Program-made: the position numbers and the translations under genes | The notes under the pieces: model-generated | Told to the model about the DNA's origin: nothing | The model's database searches: none | What the model saw: the letters and a program-made list of their open reading frames with translations, nothing else | Origin: JBEAOO01 sp041164825 | GTDB lineage: Bacteria; Pseudomonadota; Gammaproteobacteria; Burkholderiales; Burkholderiaceae_C | Direction of reading: 5' to 3' | Assembly: GCA_041164825.1 (NCBI GenBank) | Contig: JBEAOO010000005.1 | Location: 1-19,519 of the forward strand | DNA: 19,519 nt | Shown: in pieces, positions 15,112 to 19,519 of the stretch | How positions within the stretch are numbered: the stretch's first letter is position 1 | Layout: every line of letters starts with the position of its first letter

Positions 15112-15262
15112 GGCTTTTGTCCCGCCGTGGAGCCTGACCACCGTCCATGCGCTGATCGAATGCGATCAGACCGCGCGGGGTGATTGAGGCCGGTTGCTCT
15201 CGGACCAGCACGCGCTGCGAGGCTGTGTGACCAGACCCACAGGCGCCGGAACCCTAGCGACC
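15103..15262 (-). promoter_or_regulatory. Guanidine-I riboswitch (ykkC class)
   Basis: Read on the minus strand, the leader contains the hallmark blocks of the ykkC/guanidine-I aptamer in the right order: CTAGGGTTCCGG (15257-15246), CTGGTCCGAGAG, an ACGGTGG element, then GGGACAAAAGCCCGGGAGA near 15122-15104. Variable hairpins fall between the blocks as expected, for example CTGTG/CACAG near 15230 and the perfect stem TGATCG/CGATCA at 15153-15168. Guanidinium binding to this class turns genes on by preventing termination. It sits directly upstream of the importer and carboxylase operon, matching the known association of this class with 'urea carboxylase' genes. Confidence 0.95.
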
Positions 15263-15271
15263 CTTCGGTGA

Positions 15272-15286
15272 GCGATGCGACATCGC
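15272..15286 (-). other. 5' leader hairpin upstream of the riboswitch
   Basis: A perfect inverted repeat, GCGATG / CATCGC with a 3-nt loop, lies between the predicted transcription start near 15292 and the first riboswitch block. It would be the first structure formed by the transcript and may protect the 5' end. No binding protein is inferred. Confidence 0.5.
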
Positions 15287-15302
15287 TTTCCGCACAAGGT
15301 TT

Positions 15303-15319
15303 AGCAAGTGGCGGGCCAA
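15303..15319 (-). promoter_or_regulatory. Sigma-54 (RpoN) promoter of the guanidine operon
   Basis: The minus strand reads TTGGCCCGCCACTTGCT, against the RpoN consensus TTGGCACG-N4-TTGCT. The invariant GG (15317-15316) and GC (15305-15304) are separated by exactly 10 nt. The predicted start is about 12 nt downstream, near 15292, which places the riboswitch immediately inside the transcript. A sigma-54 promoter is expected for a nitrogen-scavenging operon and needs an activator such as NtrC. Confidence 0.82.
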
Positions 15320-15645
15320 GCTGGGTTCACCGGGAGCGGCCACACTCCGTGGCCAGGCGCCGCACCAGGCTTGGGCAGTTTGCGCACGCGGCGCGCTGCT
15401 TGGCAGCGCAGCGCACCCCAGCGCGGTGCACCGCCGCTTCAACGTGCTTGCTGCGGTACAACGTCATCAGCGTGGGCGATCTGCTTCATTGACGATGGCA
15501 CACATGGCGCGCACGAACCCACCCCCACAAACATGCATCCGCCGCAGGGTCACCCGCACAGCGCACAGACGGCAGCGCGAAGATCACGGCAAGATCAAAC
15601 CCAGCGTGTGATCGACCACGCCCCCACATCGACACGGAGCCCCCC
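15320..15645. other. Divergent intergenic region between guanidine operon and DUF2789 gene
   Basis: About 330 bp without a supported gene. It holds the NtrC-like site and a weaker copy, and must carry the start signals of the plus-strand DUF2789 gene, but no convincing sigma-70 promoter could be picked out. Open frames in this stretch show no recognisable protein and are treated as GC artefacts. Confidence 0.6.
15413..15429. promoter_or_regulatory. Candidate NtrC (NR-I) enhancer site
   Basis: The palindrome GCACC-N7-GGTGC matches the core of the NtrC consensus TGCACC-N7-GGTGCA. It is centred near 15421, about 129 bp upstream of the predicted sigma-54 start, a usual enhancer distance. A weaker half-matching copy, GCACCAGGCTTGGGCA, starts at 15362 and could be a second, cooperative site. 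Confidence 0.68.
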
Positions 15646-15909
15646 ATGGACTCGCCCCAGCACCACAACACCATGACCGACCTCTTCGACCAGCTGGGCC
15701 TGCCCAGCTCGCCCGAGGCCATCTCCACCTTTTTCAGCAGCCACCGCGACCTGCCGCTCACCACGCGGCTGTGGGAAGCGCCGTTCTGGTCGCCCTCGCA
15801 AGCCAGCTTTTTGCAAGAAGGCCTGCAGGCCGATGGCGACTGGGCCGAGATCATCGACGCGCTGAACGCCAGCCTGCGCCGGCAGCCGCCACTGGGCGCA
15901 TCCGCATGA
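15646..15909 (+). CDS. DUF2789 family protein
   Basis: This small 87-residue protein has the DUF2789 pattern: TDLFDQLGLPSSPEAISTFFSSH, then LPLTTRLWEAPFWSPSQASFLQEGL and DWAEIIDALNASLR. It looks acidic and helical, with no signal peptide. Function is unknown for the family. The ATG at 15646 has GGAG 6 nt upstream; a later in-frame ATG (Met10) is possible but lacks that signal. Its stop overlaps the start of the sorbosone dehydrogenase gene as ATGA, so the two are translationally coupled. Confidence 0.88.
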   Translation: MDSPQHHNTMTDLFDQLGLPSSPEAISTFFSSHRDLPLTTRLWEAPFWSPSQASFLQEGLQADGDWAEIIDALNASLRRQPPLGASA

Positions 15910-17324
15910 GCCGGCACACGCCCGCCATGCGGCCCAGCCCGGCGCACCGCACACCGCAGCAGACGCAGCAGCAGCAGCAGCACACACCGCTTCAAGCGCA
16001 GCGACGCGCGCTGGCCGCACTGGGCCTGAGCGCGCTGGCCCTGGCGGCCACCACCAGCAGCCACGCCAGTGAGCCCTTGAGCAGCCTCGGCCCCAACCCC
16101 ACCCTGCCCGCGCCCGAGCACCGCTTGCTGCCCACAGTGAACGTGGCCGTGGCCACGCCCTGGCTGCCCGGCCAACAGCCCGTGCCCGCCATCGGCCTGC
16201 AGGTGACGCGCTTTGCCGAGGGCCTCAGCCACCCGCGCTGGCTGCACGTGTTGCCCAACGGCGATGTGCTGGTGGCCGAGAGCAACGCCCCGGCCAAAAA
16301 GACGTCTGGCGGCCTGATGGACTGGATCCGCGGCCTGGTGATGAAACGCGCCGGCGCCGGTGTGCCCAGCGCCGACCGCATCACCCTGCTGCGCGACACC
16401 GGCGGCGACGGCGTGGCCGATGTGCGCAGCGTGTTCATGAGCGGCCTCACCTCGCCCTTTGGCATGGCGCTGGTGGCCGACACCTTGTATGTGGCCAACG
16501 CCGATGCGCTGGTGAAAGTGCCCTACACACGCGGCGCCACCCAGGTCGAGGCCGCGCCCGACACCGTGCTGCCCCTGCCCGCCGCGCGCAACCACCACTG
16601 GACCAAAAACGTCATCGCCAGCGCCGATGGCCACACGCTGTACGTCAGCGTGGGCTCCAACAGCAATGTGGGCGAAAACGGCCTGAACGAAGAAGAAGGC
16701 CGCGCCGCCATCTGGGCCGTGGACCGCGCCAGCGGCCAAGCGCGCCCCTATGCCAGCGGCCTGCGCAACCCCAACGGCATGGCGTGGGCGTCAACGGGCA
16801 AGGCCGGCGACGCGCCCGTGCTGTGGACGGTGGTGAACGAGCGCGACGAACTCGGCAACGACCTCGTGCCCGACTACCTCACGTCCGTCCAACAAGACGA
16901 CTTCTTCGGCTGGCCCTGGAGCTACTGGGGCACCAACGTGGACACCCGTGTGCAGCCGCCCCAGCCCGACAAGGTGGCCCGCGCCCGCGCACCCGACTAC
17001 GCCCTGGGCGCCCACGTGGCCGCCCTCGGCCTGGCCCGCAGTGCCGGCTTGGCCAACTGGCCCAGCGCGTATCAGAGCGGCATGTTCATCGGCGAACACG
17101 GCTCCTGGAACCGCGAGCCCGCCAGCGGCTACAAGGTCGTCTTCGTGCCGTTTGCCAACGGCCAACCGGCCGGCCTGCCGGTGGACGTGCTCACCGGTTT
17201 TCGCGACAGCGAGGGCCACGCCCTCGGCCGCCCGGTGGGCGTGGCCATGGATGGTCGCGGTGGCCTGCTGGTGGCCGACGATGTGGGCAATGTGATTTGG
17301 CGGGTGACGGCAGCTGGGCGGTGA
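15906..17324 (+). CDS. Exported PQQ-dependent sugar (L-sorbosone-type) dehydrogenase
   Basis: This 472-residue beta-propeller protein belongs to the sorbosone/soluble glucose dehydrogenase family (GSDH). Features are LPNGDVLVAES near 117-127, the family insert KTSGGLMDWIRGLVMKRAG near 133-151, HHWTKNV near 231-237, GSNSNVGENG with downstream GRAAIW near 251-271, LRNPNGMAW, VNERDELGNDLVPDYLTSVQ near 311-330, and IGEHGSWNR near 396-404. The N-terminus has an unusual Gln-rich stretch before a hydrophobic signal segment, with cleavage likely after SSHA (about 54), so a periplasmic location is inferred. The ATG at 15906 overlaps the DUF2789 stop. It would need pyrroloquinoline quinone; no PQQ synthesis gene is in view. 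The exact sugar or aldehyde substrate cannot be read. Confidence 0.92.
   Translation: MSRHTPAMRPSPAHRTPQQTQQQQQHTPLQAQRRALAALGLSALALAATTSSHASEPLSSLGPNPTLPAPEHRLLPTVNVAVATPWLPGQQPVPAIGLQVTRFAEGLSHPRWLHVLPNGDVLVAESNAPAKKTSGGLMDWIRGLVMKRAGAGVPSADRITLLRDTGGDGVADVRSVFMSGLTSPFGMALVADTLYVANADALVKVPYTRGATQVEAAPDTVLPLPAARNHHWTKNVIASADGHTLYVSVGSNSNVGENGLNEEEGRAAIWAVDRASGQARPYASGLRNPNGMAWASTGKAGDAPVLWTVVNERDELGNDLVPDYLTSVQQDDFFGWPWSYWGTNVDTRVQPPQPDKVARARAPDYALGAHVAALGLARSAGLANWPSAYQSGMFIGEHGSWNREPASGYKVVFVPFANGQPAGLPVDVLTGFRDSEGHALGRPVGVAMDGRGGLLVADDVGNVIWRVTAAGR
15966..15980 (+). repeat. CAG trinucleotide repeat (5 copies) inside the dehydrogenase leader
   Basis: Five perfect CAG units encode a run of glutamines in the N-region of the presumed signal peptide. 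Such a run can change length in frame by slippage. Confidence 0.85.
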
Positions 17325-17359
17325 GGCGATGAGGCGATGAGGCGATGAGGCGATGAGGC
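17322..17359 (+). repeat. 8-bp tandem repeat starting at the dehydrogenase stop codon
   Basis: The unit TGAGGCGA is repeated about 4.75 times without a mismatch. The first unit contains the TGA stop codon of the dehydrogenase, so expansion or contraction would leave the protein end unchanged. No terminator hairpin was seen here. Confidence 0.9.
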
Positions 17360-17778
17360 AGTCTGCGCACCTGGGCGGGCATGCGAGGGCCATCACGCTC
17401 CTCTGCGTCACCCCTGAGATCGGGCTGGGCACGGGGCACGGGGCACGCAGCTGGCCGCCCCAAAGTGCGTCCGGCTCAGCGCAGCGCCGCTTGAAACCCG
17501 GCACGGTGTGCCGCCACATGGGCCCAGTCGCGGCGGTAGATCTGAAGGTGTCCGGCCTCGGAGAAGTCGCCGTGGCAAATCACTTCTGCGGGCTGCTGCG
17601 CTGACACGCGCCTGCCGCGGCGCAAGCGCTGAGCCCCCGGCCGCAGCCCATGCCGCACCCACGCACCACAGCGCGGGCCGCCCCAGAGGGGTGACGGGTG
17701 GAGGCGCAGCAGGGGTGTTGCGCGCAGTGCGGTGTCGGTCGTCATCGCGAGGGCTGCGGCTTCGGGCCAGGGCGTCGA
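17325..17778. other. Repeat-rich intergenic region without a convincing gene
   Basis: About 450 bp between the convergent dehydrogenase and flavoprotein genes. It contains the octamer repeat above and a perfect heptamer triplet GGGCACG at 17427-17447. It also holds GC-rich blocks such as CCCCTCTGGGGCGGCC (minus strand) that resemble dispersed Burkholderiales intergenic repeats. No clear terminator with a T-run was found for either flanking operon. Confidence 0.6.
17476..17745 (-). CDS. Doubtful small ORF or gene remnant
   Basis: This 89-codon frame starts 33 bp after the flavoprotein stop. The first half (LLRLHPSPLWGG, then an arginine/glycine-rich part) looks like translated intergenic repeat. 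The last 40 residues (AEVICHGDFSEAGHLQIYRR, then DWAHVAAHRAGFQAALR) are better balanced and could be the tail of a degraded gene. No family was recognised. It may not be expressed. Confidence 0.2.
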   Translation of the reverse strand: MTTDTALRATPLLRLHPSPLWGGPRCGAWVRHGLRPGAQRLRRGRRVSAQQPAEVICHGDFSEAGHLQIYRRDWAHVAAHRAGFQAALR

Positions 17779-18393
17779 TCAGTACAGCGTGTCGCGCTGG
17801 CGCTGCGGCAACGCCCGGTCGTAGTCGTCACCGCCCACCTCGCGGTTCGTCAACGCCGCCAGCATCGCCCCGGCCGAGGGCACGTCAGCGGGGGCCGACG
17901 CGGCCTGCCACAGGCCCGAGCGCAACATGGCGCGGCCGCATTGAAACATCACCGAGTCCACGGCCACCCGCACCACGCACTTTGGCAACGCGCCATCCAC
18001 GGCGAATGAGGCCAACAGGTCAGGCGCCACCGACACCTCGGCCCGGCCCGTCACCCGCAGGCTCTCGCCCACCCCGGGCACCATGAAGAGCAACGAAATG
18101 CGCGGATCGCGCAGCAGGTTGCGCAAGCCGTCGATGCGGTTGTTGCCGCGCCGCTCGGGCAGCAGCAGCGTGTGGGCATCCACCACCCGCACCAGCGGCG
18201 CGGGGTCGCCCCGCGGCGACACTGCCAGGCCCGTCGGCCCCACCGTGGCCACGACGGCAAATGGCGAGGCCTCGATCCAGCGGCGGTACACGGGGTGGAG
18301 GTGGTCGACCTCCTTGCGGAGGGAGGCGTCGCCCACTGGCCCGAACAAGGCCTGCAGTTCAGCGTCGGTGCGGATGAGGTGGTCGTCTGACAT
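17779..18393 (-). CDS. Pyridoxamine 5'-phosphate oxidase-like FMN flavoprotein (PPOX superfamily)
   Basis: This 204-residue protein has the split-barrel flavin-binding pattern: ASPFAVVATVGPTGLAVSPR, the PRGDPAPLVRVVD block with PRGD near 60-63, LLLPERRGNNRIDGLRNLL and ISLLFMVPG. It resembles the MSMEG_1061-type PPOX family, whose members bind FMN and whose reactions are mostly unknown. It is not PdxH itself, because the PLP-pathway signature is missing. The ATG at 18393 has AAGGG about 7 nt upstream and lies 3 bp after the NTF2-like gene, so the two form an operon. Confidence 0.87.
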   Translation of the reverse strand: MSDDHLIRTDAELQALFGPVGDASLRKEVDHLHPVYRRWIEASPFAVVATVGPTGLAVSPRGDPAPLVRVVDAHTLLLPERRGNNRIDGLRNLLRDPRISLLFMVPGVGESLRVTGRAEVSVAPDLLASFAVDGALPKCVVRVAVDSVMFQCGRAMLRSGLWQAASAPADVPSAGAMLAALTNREVGGDDYDRALPQRQRDTLY

Positions 18394-18396
18394 CGC

Positions 18397-18837
18397 TCAG
18401 CCCTTGCCGTCGCGGTGAAAGATGGCTTTGGTGTCTTCGAACCCGATGGGCGTGGACGTGTGCTCGTGCACGACCCGCAACACATGGCCGCGCGACTTGA
18501 GCACCCAGGTGATGCGGCTCTGCATGGAGCGAAGCTCTTGGCCGTCGGCCGAAAACGCAGCGAACCGCACCACGGCGCTCATGGAGGCGAAGCTGGGTTC
18601 ACCCACGATCTTCACGTCATCAAAGGTGACGCGCACGGTCTCGGTGCCGAGTGATGCGAACCATCCTTCGACAGCGATTCTCCAGGCCGCAGCGCCCTCG
18701 TACGTCCAGATGCCCCAGGTGTCGAACACCCTCACATCCGGGTCGTAGAGGTGCATGAACGTTTCAGCGTTCTTGGCCAAGACGGCCGACTTGTAGGTCT
18801 CAAGCGCGCGCAGCACCTGCTTCTCAGGGTCGTTCAC
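18397..18837 (-). CDS. NTF2-like / SnoaL-like family protein
   Basis: This 146-residue protein has the cone-shaped NTF2 fold pattern: LETYKSAVLAKNAETFMHLY, then DPDVRVFDTWG, FDDVKIVGEPSFASMSAVVR and ending with VLRVVHEHTSTPI. That is the DUF4440/SnoaL_3 style seen in small enzymes and binding proteins. A GTG start at 18837 is chosen because GGAG lies 7 nt upstream; a TTG at 18861 would add eight residues but lacks such a site, and the ATG nearby is out of frame. It sits 3 bp before the PPOX gene and 124 bp after the DHFR-family gene. Function is unknown. Confidence 0.82.
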   Translation of the reverse strand: MNDPEKQVLRALETYKSAVLAKNAETFMHLYDPDVRVFDTWGIWTYEGAAAWRIAVEGWFASLGTETVRVTFDDVKIVGEPSFASMSAVVRFAAFSADGQELRSMQSRITWVLKSRGHVLRVVHEHTSTPIGFEDTKAIFHRDGKG

Positions 18838-18961
18838 GATGCATCTCCGGGTGAGGATCAAATGGGCTGGGTGATTGTGTGCCGCCGAAGGCGCGCACCC
18901 CCCACCGGGCCGAGCAAGGTGATGCGCCGAGCGAGTGCAGCCATCGCGTCGACAGCATGAC

Positions 18962-19519
18962 TCACGCCTGAGTCTGCGCGCGCCGGTAGTGCATGGCCAC
19001 CGCGCCGTTGCGCAGCGGTGTGGCCGAGATCAGTTCGAGCCGTCGCGTACCGGGCAGCCCACCCTCAAACAGGGTCGGGCCGTGGCCGGCGATCCGGGGG
19101 TGGACGAGAAACTGGTACTCGTCGATCAGATCCAGCCGGTCCAGCGCGAGCGCGAGCTTGCCGCTGCCCAGCAGCACACCGGCTGGGGTCGCGTCCTTGA
19201 GCGCCTGGATGCCCGCGCGCAGGTCGCCTTCGATGTGGTGGCTGTGGGCCCAAGGGAAGTCATGTCGGGTCGACGACACCACAAACTTCGGCTTGGCCTC
19301 CAGCTTGACCGCCCACTCGCGAATCGCCGGTGGCGCCGCCACCTCGCCGCGGGCCACCGCTGGCCAGTAGCTCTCCATCATCTCGTAGGTGACCCGGCCC
19401 CACAGCATCGCCCCACCCTCGTCCATCAGCCGGGTGAAAAAGGCGTGCGTCTCGTCATCGGCGATGCCTTCCCGGTGGTCGACACAACCGTCCAGGGTGA
19501 GGTTGATGCTGAAGGTCAG
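18962..19519 (-). CDS. Dihydrofolate reductase (RibD C-terminal) family protein, 5' end outside window
   Basis: About 185 codons are present; the frame is open to the right edge and the start lies beyond it. It begins LTFSINLTLDGCVDHREG, close to the 'S.NvSLDGfvd' opening of DHFR-family proteins, so only a few residues are missing. LWGRVTYEMMESYWP, KFVVSSTRHD, LKDATPAGVLLGSGKLALAL and YQFLVHPRIAGHGPTLFEG are the expected RibD_C/DHFR blocks, the last two lining the NADPH-binding and substrate side. These proteins are NADPH-linked reductases of mostly unknown substrate. It is followed 124 bp downstream by the NTF2-like and PPOX genes on the same strand. Confidence 0.92.
   Translation of the reverse strand: MTFSINLTLDGCVDHREGIADDETHAFFTRLMDEGGAMLWGRVTYEMMESYWPAVARGEVAAPPAIREWAVKLEAKPKFVVSSTRHDFPWAHSHHIEGDLRAGIQALKDATPAGVLLGSGKLALALDRLDLIDEYQFLVHPRIAGHGPTLFEGGLPGTRRLELISATPLRNGAVAMHYRRAQTQA

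Noticed and set aside
17353..17604. Plus-strand gene of about 83 codons
   Set aside because: No ribosome binding site, no recognisable family, and it is built from repeat-rich DNA.

Overview
The window is high-GC DNA, estimated by eye at about 70% G+C, with strong third-position GC bias. Its gene content and typical GC-rich intergenic repeats point to a betaproteobacterium of the order Burkholderiales, probably Comamonadaceae-like. This placement is inferred from style and content, with no phylogeny behind it. Most genes lie on the minus strand. Many long open frames on the plus strand are GC-driven shadows and are not annotated.

The central 10 kb (about 15430 down to 4968, minus strand) is a guanidine-assimilation operon whose parts are usually mislabelled as urea metabolism. 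Reading along the minus strand, it starts with a candidate NtrC site and a well-matched sigma-54 promoter. These are followed by a guanidine-I (ykkC class) riboswitch with an overlapping candidate terminator. Then come a NitT/TauT-type ABC importer (binding protein, permease, ATPase), two DUF1989 proteins (UAAP pair, the carboxyguanidine deiminase CgdAB family), a biotin-dependent 'urea' carboxylase read here as guanidine carboxylase, and allophanate hydrolase (AtzF). The proposed flow is import of guanidine, carboxylation to carboxyguanidine, deimination to allophanate, and hydrolysis to ammonia and CO2. Control appears to be a logical AND: nitrogen limitation through NtrC and sigma-54, plus guanidine through the riboswitch.

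Downstream, 4117-4920 encodes a DTW-domain tRNA uridine aminocarboxypropyltransferase (TapT). It may be read through from the guanidine operon but has no metabolic link to it. The left end (3953 down to 1) is a tightly packed carbohydrate module. It holds a FadR-type GntR repressor with a repeat-rich candidate operator over its own start, an SMP-30/gluconolactonase, a YncE-like beta-propeller protein, and an RbsA-type sugar ABC ATPase cut by the window edge.

To the right of the guanidine promoter, on the plus strand, a DUF2789 gene overlaps (ATGA) an exported PQQ-type sorbosone dehydrogenase. After about 450 bp of repeat-rich DNA without a convincing gene, three minus-strand genes follow: a PPOX-type flavoprotein, an NTF2-like protein and a dihydrofolate-reductase-family protein cut by the right edge. 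No tRNA, rRNA, CRISPR array, insertion sequence or phage gene was seen.
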